Source of the DNA: an uncultured Blautia sp.
Lineage (GTDB): Bacteria > Bacillota > Clostridia > Lachnospirales > Lachnospiraceae
Assembly (NCBI GenBank): GCA_934373235.1
Contig: CAKROW010000026.1
Coordinates: 1 to 34,762 of the forward strand
DNA length: 34,762 nt
Reading direction: 5' to 3'
Shown here: positions 1 through 7,323 of the stretch, piece after piece
How the letters are laid out: each line of letters starts with the position of its first letter
How positions within the stretch are numbered: the first letter of the stretch is position 1
Program-made: the position numbers and the translations under genes
The notes under the pieces: generated by a model
What the model was told of the DNA's origin: nothing
Seen by the model: only the letters and a program-made list of their open reading frames with translations
Databases searched by the model: none

Positions 1-647
1 TCATTGTTTCCGTATGTTACACCAAGTCCTGCAAGCTGCTGCTCAAAGAACCATCCGTAAATAGCCTGTGAATAACCAACCGGTGCTGCACCGCTCTCTA
101 CGATCTTCTTGGAATACTCAAGAACCTCATCATATGTTGTAGGCGGTGTATCAGGATCAAGGCCTGCTGCCTCAAATACATCTTTGTTGTAGTAAAGCAT
201 AGGTGTGGATACGTTAAATGGCATTGCATACTGCTTGCCGTCTACTGTGTAGTAGCTGCTGATAACATCCATAACAGTGCTCTTGTCATATCCTGTGGAC
301 TCGAACATATCCTCTACCGGAACAACAGAACCACTGTCATACATGAACTTTGTACCAACATCGTACATCTGGCACACATCCGGAAGACCTGAATCACTCT
401 GCATGGCAGCTTTCAGTTTTGTGATGGTATCATCGTATGTTCCCTGATACTCGGCTGTGATCTCAACTTCATCCTGAGAAGCGTTGAAATCATCAACGAT
501 GGACTGAAGAACTTCTCCATTAGTTCCGCCCATAGCATGCCAGAATGTGATCTGTGTCTTGTCGGCTGCGCTTACAGAACACGGTGCAGCAAGTGATGCA
601 GCAAGAATACCTCCCATAAGTAATGCCATCCATTTTTTGTTGTTCAT
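1..647 (-). CDS. Sugar ABC transporter substrate-binding protein (3' truncated by window edge)
   Basis: Extracellular solute-binding protein, family 1 (UgpB/MalE type), which captures a sugar or oligosaccharide for the permeases at 742-2426. The ATG at 645-647 has a strong ribosome site (AAAGGAGGG, 6 nt spacing). Residues 1-24 form a signal peptide (NNKKW, then an Ala/Leu core) with likely signal peptidase I cleavage near VSA-AD. A Cys lies close by, but AAPC is a poor lipobox, so lipoprotein status is doubtful. The mature protein starts with TQITFWHAMGG, followed by the family pattern PDVCQMYDVGTKFMYDSG and VDGKQYAMPFNVSTPMLYYN, as in B-type sugar binders. About 215 codons are visible of an expected 420-450; the 3' end lies beyond base 1. 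It is the last of three genes in the operon, after the permeases. The sugar cannot be read from sequence. Confidence 0.93.
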   Translation of the reverse strand, partial: MNNKKWMALLMGGILAASLAAPCSVSAADKTQITFWHAMGGTNGEVLQSIVDDFNASQDEVEITAEYQGTYDDTITKLKAAMQSDSGLPDVCQMYDVGTKFMYDSGSVVPVEDMFESTGYDKSTVMDVISSYYTVDGKQYAMPFNVSTPMLYYNKDVFEAAGLDPDTPPTTYDEVLEYSKKIVESGAAPVGYSQAIYGWFFEQQLAGLGVTYGNN

Positions 648-741
648 GTGAAACCCTCCTTTTATTTGTTCCGGCGTACCCCAATAACACGTCGGATATT
701 TACTGATTTACATATTTACACGTTTTACTGCCTGTCCGGCA

Positions 742-1560
742 TCAGCCCTTTACAGCTCCTGCTGTAAGTCCGCTGATCATCTGTTTCTGTCCAATGATAA
801 ACACCAGGATCGATGGTATCAGGATGATCATGGCACCTGCCATAACCGGTCTGAAGTCTGTCGCCTCAGCACCCTGGAGCATACCAAGTCCGATCTGAAC
901 AGTTCTCATTCCAACACTGTCTGTTACAAGCAGAGGCCACAGATAGTAGTTCCAGCTCTGAAGGAATACATAAATGATAAGCGCTCCAAGTGACGGTTTG
1001 ATAAGCGGAACACCGATGGAATACAGGAATCTGAAATTACTGCATCCGTCGATCTCAGCCGCCTCTCTGATCTCCCTGGGCAGTGACAGGAAAGCCTGAC
1101 GCATATTAAATACTGCGAAAGCTGCTGCTGCATTGGGAAGGATAAGAGCTGCATATGTATTACGGATTCCCCAGTTTGCGATCGTCAGATAGTTAGCGAT
1201 GATGATAGCCTGGCTTGGAATCATCATCGTTGCCAGCATAATGTAAAACAGGATTTTCTTGCCCTTAAATTCCATCATTGCAAAAGCGTATGCTGCAAGA
1301 GCGCCTGTGATAACCTGCGCTGCTGTGATAACGCCGGAAACAATGATAGAGTTCTTGATGAAAGTGAAGAACGGTGCCAGCTCAAGGGCTCTTGTGTAAT
1401 TTTCAATTGTCAGATGAGACGGCCAGAATCTTCCGCCATAAATCTCTTTAAGATCCATCATACTTACGTTAAAGCAGTAAATAACAGGAATGATAATGAT
1501 GATCGCAAAGATGATATTCAATGCATACATCGCAAATTTTACATATGGTTTTTCTTTCAT
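742..1560 (-). CDS. Sugar ABC transporter permease, UgpE/MalG type
   Basis: Inner-membrane permease of a CUT1-type carbohydrate importer, 272 aa, the usual length for the MalG/UgpE partner. Six hydrophobic segments are visible, the first at about residues 11-31. The cytoplasmic EAA loop that docks the ATPase is clear (EIREAAEIDGCSNFRFLYSI, then VPLIKPSLG). The protein ends in GLTAGAVKG, a typical C-terminus for this subunit. Its ATG overlaps the stop of the upstream permease by one base (TGATG), so translation is coupled. No cognate ATPase is present; such importers often share one MsmX/UgpC-like ATPase encoded elsewhere (family knowledge). Confidence 0.95.
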   Translation of the reverse strand: MKEKPYVKFAMYALNIIFAIIIIIPVIYCFNVSMMDLKEIYGGRFWPSHLTIENYTRALELAPFFTFIKNSIIVSGVITAAQVITGALAAYAFAMMEFKGKKILFYIMLATMMIPSQAIIIANYLTIANWGIRNTYAALILPNAAAAFAVFNMRQAFLSLPREIREAAEIDGCSNFRFLYSIGVPLIKPSLGALIIYVFLQSWNYYLWPLLVTDSVGMRTVQIGLGMLQGAEATDFRPVMAGAMIILIPSILVFIIGQKQMISGLTAGAVKG

Positions 1561-2426
1561 CAGTAGGTCACCTTCTTTTCCAATCTGAACTGGATAGCAG
1601 TCAGAATAATCAAAATAACAAACAGGATAACAGATTCAGCACAGGCAACGCCGAAACGACTGTTGATAAATGCTTCCTGATAAATTTCGTATACGATAAC
1701 GTTGGTGCTCTCTGCCGGTCCGCCCTGCGTCATCATCTTGAACTCTGCATACGCCTGTACGGAGTTGATAACGTTGATAATAAGAAGGAAGAACAGTGTA
1801 GGGGAGATTCCCGGAATCGTTACATGGCGATGCTTCTGGAAGAAGTTGGCTCCATCCAGCGCAACACTCTCATAAAGCTCTGCCGGTACACTCTGGATCG
1901 CTGCTGTAAGGTAGATAAAATTCATACCGATCGCCATCCATACGCTTACGATAGTAACTGCGATCAGCGCGTATTTCTTATCTGTCAGCCATCCGATGTG
2001 TGTTCCCAGGAATTTGTTCAGGATACCAAGGGAGCTGTGGAATACGAACATGAATACTACTGATGCTGCTGCAGCGGAAATCGCCATAGGCAGTGCATAT
2101 ACAGTACGGAAGAAACCTTTTGCCCTGATCTTCTCTGTACTGATGATCGCAAGGATAAATCCGATCGCGATAGAAAGAATAACTCGCATAACAGAAAACT
2201 TCAGTGTAACACCAAGGCTGTTAAGGAACGTTCCATCTTTAAAGATATTGATGTAGTTATCCATTCCAACATACTGTGCCACCTGTCCAAGAGGTGTGGT
2301 TCTGGAAAAACTTAAATGGATCGTCTTAACAAACGGCCAGAACACAAACATAATAAAAAGGATCATGACAGGAATCAGATAGAGATACGGCTCTACTTTC
2401 CTGAAAAAAGATTTTTTAGTTTTCAA
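1560..2426 (-). CDS. Sugar ABC transporter permease, UgpA/MalF type
   Basis: First permease of the importer, 288 aa, with six predicted membrane segments starting near residue 13 (YLYLIPVMILFIMFVFWPFV). The EAA loop reads ELYESVALDGANFFQKHRHV followed by TIPGISPTL. The start is TTG at 2424-2426: the next in-frame triplets upstream are ACA, TTT and a TGA stop, and a GGGTGA ribosome site lies 6-7 nt away, so no ATG start is possible further upstream. It heads a permease-permease-binding protein operon, with a good promoter at 2594-2622 and a leader of about 160 nt. Confidence 0.95.
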   Translation of the reverse strand: MKTKKSFFRKVEPYLYLIPVMILFIMFVFWPFVKTIHLSFSRTTPLGQVAQYVGMDNYINIFKDGTFLNSLGVTLKFSVMRVILSIAIGFILAIISTEKIRAKGFFRTVYALPMAISAAAASVVFMFVFHSSLGILNKFLGTHIGWLTDKKYALIAVTIVSVWMAIGMNFIYLTAAIQSVPAELYESVALDGANFFQKHRHVTIPGISPTLFFLLIINVINSVQAYAEFKMMTQGGPAESTNVIVYEIYQEAFINSRFGVACAESVILFVILIILTAIQFRLEKKVTY

Positions 2427-2593
2427 TGTAAATCACCCGCTTTTCTAATAGTCTTTGCTTTCCTTAAAAAATGAATACTTTTGTTTTCGATCAATATGTA
2501 GTTGGATCTGTGTATTTTCCCCGAATACCCTTTCTGGCAATTCTGTGATTTCTGTCCTCCTCTCGTTTGTCAGCTTCACCAACTTTTGACCAA

Positions 2594-2622
2594 ATAATAC
2601 CACATTTTTTACATATAATCAA
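2594..2622 (-). promoter_or_regulatory. Promoter of the sugar ABC operon
   Basis: On the minus strand TTGATT (2617-2622) and TATTAT (2594-2599) are separated by exactly 17 bp. Just downstream the motif TTGGT occurs twice (TTGGTCAAAAGTTGGTG), which could be a regulator half-site repeat. The predicted start near 2587 leaves a leader of about 160 nt before the TTG start at 2426. The match is good for a sigma-A promoter, but unproven. Confidence 0.55.
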
Positions 2623-2860
2623 CAGTATTTTTTGAATTTCTTATTTTTTATTGTGATATTTTGATAACAATATTTTGATTGAGAATTATATTTTTGTGCA
2701 ATTATTATATTTTCAGGCATAGAAATAAGGTGGCGTTTTTCGTCCCACCTGTCAGTTTTATGTCTGGATTTCTGATGTATTTTTGCCAATTTTTTGAAAT
2801 GAGTTTTCCAATATTCACTCATTTTATATTCTTACGGTCTGTTTCTGAAAAATATAAAAA

Positions 2861-2902
2861 ACGACAGAAAAAACACATCCCCTGATGTATTTATCCTGCC
2901 GT
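2861..2902 (-). terminator. Probable intrinsic terminator downstream of the DUF1700 gene
   Basis: On the minus strand ACATC-AGGG-GATGT forms a hairpin followed by GTTTTTT. An outer pair AACGGCAG/CTGTCGTT (7 of 8) can extend it. It lies about 140 nt past the stop at 3038, which is rather far, so the assignment is tentative. Confidence 0.4.
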
Positions 2903-3037
2903 TCTCTTTTCTCAATGGCACTATCCGTTTATACAAAACAGATATATTCTTTATTTGATAGTGACCATTATACATAAATATTGCATATAAATCAACATGA
3001 ATTTTATTTATTTTTGAACAAAATTAATAACTGTATT

Positions 3038-3514
3038 TTATCTATGTTTCCTAAACCATGAAATCAGATATAAAACTATCATAAAGACAACTGCAAAGGG
3101 AATCAGCGCCACCAGCACAGTGGCAAGAAGTCCGATGATCGCAACTGCCACCGCAATAACAATAGCCTTGCCATACCAGGTGGAAAGATCAAGGTGAAAA
3201 TTTCTGGTTTTCTTTCTGTTATTTTCTGATGAAGATTCTGAGTATGTGTTGTAACCTCCTGCATATCTGCTGTCTGCATATCCGCTTCCTGCATACTCAT
3301 CATAGACCTCTTTGCCATCATCTGTATCAATAAGAGTCTTGGCGATCAGCCTGGGATCTCCCAGTTCCTCAAGAACCTCTGATTCCGGACGCCCTCCTCT
3401 GACCTGCGACTGAATATAGTCTTCATAATATCTTACATGGGCAGCCGCCTTTCCTTCCTGCATCTGTCCGGCCAACTGACTTCTCAGCGCATCAAGAAAT
3501 TCTGCTCTGTTCAT
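3038..3514 (-). CDS. HAAS/DUF1700-type membrane protein
   Basis: Small two-part protein of 158 aa. The N-terminal part (about residues 1-62: NRAEFLDALRSQLAGQM, then YYEDYIQSQ and LGDPRLIAKTLI) matches the HAAS/DUF1700 helical domain. A Ser/Tyr/Gly/Asn-rich linker follows, then a hydrophobic C-terminal block of about 35 residues that could form one or two membrane helices, ending in WFRKHR. I place the start at the ATG at 3512-3514, because a GAGAGGCAGG ribosome site lies 8 nt upstream; an earlier ATG 11 codons upstream has none. HAAS proteins are often encoded beside PadR-type regulators (family knowledge), but no PadR gene is adjacent here. Precise function is unknown. Confidence 0.82.
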   Translation of the reverse strand: MNRAEFLDALRSQLAGQMQEGKAAAHVRYYEDYIQSQVRGGRPESEVLEELGDPRLIAKTLIDTDDGKEVYDEYAGSGYADSRYAGGYNTYSESSSENNRKKTRNFHLDLSTWYGKAIVIAVAVAIIGLLATVLVALIPFAVVFMIVLYLISWFRKHR

Positions 3515-3651
3515 ATCAAAAACCTGCCTCTCTTTTGGTGTCCACATTATAACATAGTTTTGTTCTCAGGGCAGGGAACAAAGAATGAAATTTTTATAAA
3601 CTCACCATAAACTCTCTAGCATCAGCTCCTCTGTCTCATGGATATAAAAAC

Positions 3652-3745
3652 GAATCTTGCTTGCAGGATTCTCCGCCTGCGGCGGGTCGCTTCAGCGACA
3701 TAATTCCTCTCCGACGCAGTGCGATCCTGCCCGGAGGGCTTTTTT
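3652..3745. repeat. Multi-hairpin GC-rich intergenic element, possibly a dispersed repeat or structured RNA
   Basis: Consecutive hairpins sit nearly end to end. GAATC/GATTC (3652-3656, 3667-3671) has inner TGC/GCA. CCGCC-TGC-GGCGG spans 3673-3685 and GTCGC-TTCA-GCGAC spans 3686-3699. CTCCG/CGGAG (3709-3713, 3732-3736) overlaps an alternative GCCC-GGA-GGGC (3729-3739) followed by T6. An outer 7-bp pair GCAGGAT/ATCCTGC (3663-3669, 3724-3730) can close the middle. Read on the minus strand, the last hairpin is followed by GTTTTT, so both ends carry outward T runs. GC content is clearly above the flanks. This architecture fits a REP/MITE-like mobile palindrome or a small structured RNA. Confidence 0.5.
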
Positions 3746-3783
3746 ATGTCATTGGAACATTACGGAGTAATTTCCTATGACAT

Positions 3784-3824
3784 AAAAAATACAGCCGGCG
3801 GGAATCATTCCCCAATCCGGCTGC
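3784..3824 (-). terminator. Intrinsic terminator of galK
   Basis: On the minus strand CAGCCGG (3817-3823) pairs with CCGGCTG (3792-3798), with an inner GGGAAT/ATTCCC pair, and is followed by TATTTTTT. It begins 20 nt after the galactokinase stop codon. Confidence 0.88.
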
Positions 3825-3843
3825 ACGCTCTGATGAATAACTG

Positions 3844-5091
3844 TTATTTGCTGATATGTACAGCACCTGTGCTTCGAATGTTCATTGGATATACATTATC
3901 CTTTCCTACATACTGAGCCATATACTCCACATAGTCATCCGCATCCTTAACAGGAAGCACACACATGATCACTCCTGCGAAACCACCGCCATGTACTCTG
4001 CAGATCCCTGCTCCGATCTTATTCAGGAAAAGCTTTGTAAGGGCAAGACTTAATGTGATCTTCTGCTCCTGGCAGTTCTGGAGGGAATAGCAGTTCTGCA
4101 GCCACTCCCAGGATGAATTACCGGACTCCTCAAGAAGACTTAAGAATTTTTCTCCGTCTTTATTCTCCACTGCCCTGACAGCATCTGCCACTCTTCTGTT
4201 TTCTTCATAGAAATGCATTGCGCGGAGAACTGCACGGTCATTGGGAATATCTTTTACATGCGCAAGAAGATTCTCCATATTGGACTCGCAGAGAAGTTCA
4301 ACGCCCATGGCTTTTGCTGCCTCACGCATCTCCATGGGAATAGATGAATATTCAGCACTGAGATCCGCATGGCCTTTACCTGTGTTTACGATCACAAGCC
4401 TGCATCCCATCTCCTCAAAGGAAAAAGCGATCTTTTCGCAGCTTATGTTCTCTTTGTCTGAAAAATCCAGAAGGATCGGTCCGCCTACCGCACATGCCAT
4501 CTGGTCCATAAGGCCGGAAGCTTTTTTCCAGTATACGTTCTCTGCATACTGGCCTGCTCTTGCATAATCACCGTACTCAATCCTGTCCTCATTAAAGAAA
4601 TGATTGGTAATGGCGCATACCAGCATCTCAAAGGAAGCAGATGAGCTGACGCCTGCTGCAGCAATAACCTTTGTGGATACATATGCGTCAAAACCGCCTG
4701 TTCTGTAACCCTTTTTGTTCATATATTCCATGATTCCGGCTACCAGGGCATCGGTTCCTTTTGTGTAATTCTCTGTGCTGAGCCTGTCAAGATCCACCAC
4801 AACTTCCTGTCTGTAGCCCTCACTTACCATATGGATCACATTGGTCCCATTAGGATATGCTGCTCCGATAGTATCAAGATCAATACTTGCAGCAATGATC
4901 TGTCCACCGTTATGGTCTACATGATTACCGATGATCTCTGTACGTCCCGGTGCAGTAAAAAACTCTGCATCCTTGTGATGGTATCTTTCCTCAAAATTTT
5001 CTGCAAGACTTGTGAAACGGCTTTCGGCTTCTTTTGTGTCTCCGTAAATTTTTGCAAGCGCACCTGCTGATGGAATCTTAACTGTTCCCAT
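3844..5091 (-). CDS. galK: Galactokinase-family (GHMP) sugar kinase
   Basis: ATP-dependent sugar-1-kinase of the GHMP superfamily, 415 aa, close to the usual 390-420. The N-terminal signature at residues 49-63 reads GRTEIIGNHVDHNGG; classical GalK has GRxNLIGEHxDYNxG, so the Glu of GEH is Asn here. The GHMP ATP loop VSSSASFEMLV and the C-terminal GGGFAGVIMCVL motif are intact. The start is the ATG at 5089-5091 with an AGGAGG site 7 nt upstream; a longer frame to 5133 has no ribosome site. It has its own extended -10 promoter (5149-5157) and terminator. Next to a GH78-like hydrolase and a sugar importer it probably phosphorylates a released monosaccharide. Galactose is the default guess, but the altered signature leaves room for another sugar. 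Confidence 0.9.
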   Translation of the reverse strand: MGTVKIPSAGALAKIYGDTKEAESRFTSLAENFEERYHHKDAEFFTAPGRTEIIGNHVDHNGGQIIAASIDLDTIGAAYPNGTNVIHMVSEGYRQEVVVDLDRLSTENYTKGTDALVAGIMEYMNKKGYRTGGFDAYVSTKVIAAAGVSSSASFEMLVCAITNHFFNEDRIEYGDYARAGQYAENVYWKKASGLMDQMACAVGGPILLDFSDKENISCEKIAFSFEEMGCRLVIVNTGKGHADLSAEYSSIPMEMREAAKAMGVELLCESNMENLLAHVKDIPNDRAVLRAMHFYEENRRVADAVRAVENKDGEKFLSLLEESGNSSWEWLQNCYSLQNCQEQKITLSLALTKLFLNKIGAGICRVHGGGFAGVIMCVLPVKDADDYVEYMAQYVGKDNVYPMNIRSTGAVHISK

Positions 5092-5148
5092 AATATGTCC
5101 TCCTGTTTTCCCATTATTGACGATTTCTGTCACGTTCTTTGTATCTTT

Positions 5149-5157
5149 ATTATAACA
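5149..5157 (-). promoter_or_regulatory. Extended -10 promoter of galK
   Basis: The minus strand reads TGTTATAAT, a perfect -10 hexamer with the TGn extension, about 58 nt upstream of the galK ATG. No good -35 is seen at 16-18 bp, which an extended -10 can tolerate. It suggests galK can be expressed independently of the upstream glycosidase gene. Confidence 0.5.
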
Positions 5158-5200
5158 GCTTTGTTTTCTGTTACCATAAAGATTTTGCGTAAAAACAGTA

Positions 5201-7162
5201 TTATTTTGTGGTCATCACAGGTTTTCCCGGTTCCAGTATATATTCTTTTCCACCGTAGCACAGGATTCCTCCTGCCACACTGCTCTCCACAGTCAGGGAA
5301 TCCTCATCCCACTTTACGGAAACAAGACCGTCTTTTACAGGGAAAGTACAGTCCATAGTCTCAAAGGTCTCTGTCTCCGGCTTCACTGCAAAGCTCTTAT
5401 AGGCAGTATCTGTAAGCCGGATTCCTGCAAAATATCTTCCAAGAAGATAGATGGGGCTTGCCGCCCATGCATGGCAGAAACTCTTTCCGAAGGGATCGCC
5501 GTACATCTCATACTGTTCTTCCGCTTTTTTCTCAGGATCAAATTCCTCCCAGAAAGTGACAGCTCCCTGCGCAAGCATACCTCCCCAGTAGCTTTCCATC
5601 ATCTTCTTCACATCGCCAAATCTTCTCATGGCACACATGGCCTCAAGCTCATAGAATTTGAAATACGGAGTTGTGATCTGAGGAATCTCATCATTTTCAA
5701 TAACATTTTTCATCAGAAGCTCTTTTCTGCCATCATCTGCAAATCCAAAAAGGATCGCAAAAATATTAGCATGGCGTGTCACGTTGTTCTTTCCTGATGA
5801 GAAGCTGTCAATGTACGCACCTTTTTCCTCATTCCAGTAAAATTTTTCTATCTGTGCAGACAGTATCTCATACTTCTTTTCCCAGGCTGAACCATCTCCC
5901 AAAACCAGGGCATCTGCCTGCGCCATGGTCTGATAGCACATGGCAAGAAGCATCTGCTCTGCACAGATGGCACCTTCCTTATCCATATCAGCCCAGTCCA
6001 CAAAGATCCAGTCTCCGTCACGGCCCACAATAAAGCCATTCTCATCCAACTGTCCGCCCAGAAAATCCATCATAGCCGTCATTCTCGGGTAAATTGCCTT
6101 CACAAAATCTTCATCCCCTGTCATACGGTAATGGTTCAGGATTCCGATGACCCAGTACATGGAATAATCCACAATGGTATTAATGTGCTGGCGGATCGGG
6201 CTGTTTCCAATGAGGGCCCAGAGAGTTCTGCGGTTGATATCCTCATCAAACATAAGATACTGATTTACAAAATAACTCTGGTACGCATCCCCGGACCAGA
6301 TCCAGCGGTCACGCTTCACACCATCAATAAAGAAAATACCGCTGCATAACCGGAATGTCCACACTGCCACATCCCAGATCCTGTTCACCAGCTTATCCGA
6401 AGATGAAAAGGATGCACGGACCGGAATGTCCACATACTGATGAATGCCTTTGATATTTATTTCGTCTTTATGCACTCCCGGCACGAACACATAGCGGAAT
6501 GCCCTGCGGATGATCTCATCCTCCGGGGCATGTAAGGTCTGGCTGTAATAACAGTTCACGGTATCTCTTGCTTCTGTCTCAGATTCTCCGTAGCACAAAG
6601 TCATCTCACGGAAACCTTTGGGAAATTCTGCCTTTAAAACAGCGGTAATTTCCGTCTCAAATACAAACAGTACACCTGTCCCGTCCTCCCGAATCTCTGC
6701 CGGAAGATACTCTTTTTCATCATAAACCCACACAGAAGGATCCTGTTCTTTTTCCACGTAAATATCATTACATCCTGCCGGCACCGGATCACTGACAAAA
6801 TCATCCGCAAACCAGCCTTTATCCGAGAAAATGGTTTCTCCCTCAATTCGTACAGACGGCACACCGGACGGCATACCTGCATAGATCTCAAATTTCTGCT
6901 TTCCGGGTCCGCAGACTACCGGCTCCCCGAATCTCTTTTTTACATCGTTGATGCGGTAGTATCCAAGGCAGTTTCCGTAAACTGTAACTGTCTCCTCTTT
7001 TTTCAGGTCATATTCCCTGGTAAAGCGTACATGTTTCCTGCAGTCGTCCAGATGATAGTATGCCGGCCAGATAAATCCTCTTTCTTCTCTGCTGAAATTC
7101 TGTAACATTCCATGGTAGATCTCAAAATCTCCCGGATACCAGATCCAATGTGCTGTATTCAT
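5201..7162 (-). CDS. Alpha-L-rhamnosidase-like glycoside hydrolase (GH78-like)
   Basis: Six-hairpin glycosidase of 653 aa. Residues 1-250 form beta-rich domains. The (alpha/alpha)6 catalytic part starts near 255 and carries the GH78-type signature DGVKRDRWIWSGDAYQSY (about 280-297), equivalent to the usual RDRRGWTGD. Later come GDWIFVDWADMDKEG and, near the C-terminus, FGKSFCHAWAASPIYLLGRY, typical of the family, then a small beta domain. It is shorter than many GH78 enzymes (about 900 aa) because extra N-terminal modules are missing. No signal peptide is seen (starts NTAHWIWYPGDFE), so it should act in the cytosol on imported oligosaccharides. The ATG follows AAAGGAGC. The divergent AraC gene probably controls it. 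Substrate could be a rhamnoside or another terminal deoxyhexose or pentose; family confidence exceeds substrate confidence. Confidence 0.87.
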   Translation of the reverse strand: MNTAHWIWYPGDFEIYHGMLQNFSREERGFIWPAYYHLDDCRKHVRFTREYDLKKEETVTVYGNCLGYYRINDVKKRFGEPVVCGPGKQKFEIYAGMPSGVPSVRIEGETIFSDKGWFADDFVSDPVPAGCNDIYVEKEQDPSVWVYDEKEYLPAEIREDGTGVLFVFETEITAVLKAEFPKGFREMTLCYGESETEARDTVNCYYSQTLHAPEDEIIRRAFRYVFVPGVHKDEINIKGIHQYVDIPVRASFSSSDKLVNRIWDVAVWTFRLCSGIFFIDGVKRDRWIWSGDAYQSYFVNQYLMFDEDINRRTLWALIGNSPIRQHINTIVDYSMYWVIGILNHYRMTGDEDFVKAIYPRMTAMMDFLGGQLDENGFIVGRDGDWIFVDWADMDKEGAICAEQMLLAMCYQTMAQADALVLGDGSAWEKKYEILSAQIEKFYWNEEKGAYIDSFSSGKNNVTRHANIFAILFGFADDGRKELLMKNVIENDEIPQITTPYFKFYELEAMCAMRRFGDVKKMMESYWGGMLAQGAVTFWEEFDPEKKAEEQYEMYGDPFGKSFCHAWAASPIYLLGRYFAGIRLTDTAYKSFAVKPETETFETMDCTFPVKDGLVSVKWDEDSLTVESSVAGGILCYGGKEYILEPGKPVMTTK

Positions 7163-7217
7163 ATTTTTTAGCTCCTTTTATGATAATGGTTTTCATGCCT
7201 CTTTACTGTTCCGGACT

Positions 7218-7246
7218 ATCTTATCTTATTTTCTTTACCCTGTCCA
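7218..7246 (-). promoter_or_regulatory. Promoter of the GH78-like gene
   Basis: On the minus strand TGGACA (7241-7246) and TAAGAT (7218-7223) are 17 bp apart, about 55 nt upstream of the ATG at 7162. It lies in the 161-bp divergent region shared with the araC gene. Confidence 0.5.
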
Positions 7247-7323
7247 TGCACAATACAACCCTTTGCATAGATTTATAAGGCTTTTTCTGGTAAAATAAAT
7301 ACATAAACAAGGAGGCAGTCTTT

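Larger units (their letters stand above)
2427..3037. other. AT-rich intergenic region between the ABC operon and the DUF1700 gene
   Basis: About 610 bp without a convincing gene. It holds the ABC operon promoter and leader at the left, a likely terminator at 2861-2888 for the DUF1700 gene, and a small hairpin AGGTGG/CCACCT (2728-2733 and 2745-2750) without a T tract. The open frames at 2619-2822 (minus) and 2679-2885 (plus) are Lys/Ile/Phe-rich, have no ribosome site, and look like chance frames in AT-rich DNA. One weak leader frame at 2445-2603 is discussed in the findings. Confidence 0.6.
3515..3843. other. Intergenic region with several hairpins
   Basis: A 329-bp gap holding, from left to right, an AT-rich segment, the GC-rich multi-hairpin element at 3652-3745, a long imperfect palindrome at 3746-3783, and the galK terminator at 3784-3824. 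The palindrome pairs ATGTCAT with ATGACAT and ATTAC with GTAAT around a GGA loop; it has T6 on its left and A6 on its right, opposite to terminator polarity on either strand. No convincing gene is seen. Confidence 0.6.

Noticed and set aside
2619..2885. Overlapping minus and plus frames in the AT-rich gap
   Set aside because: Lys/Asn/Phe-rich composition, no ribosome sites, and mutual overlap make both chance frames.
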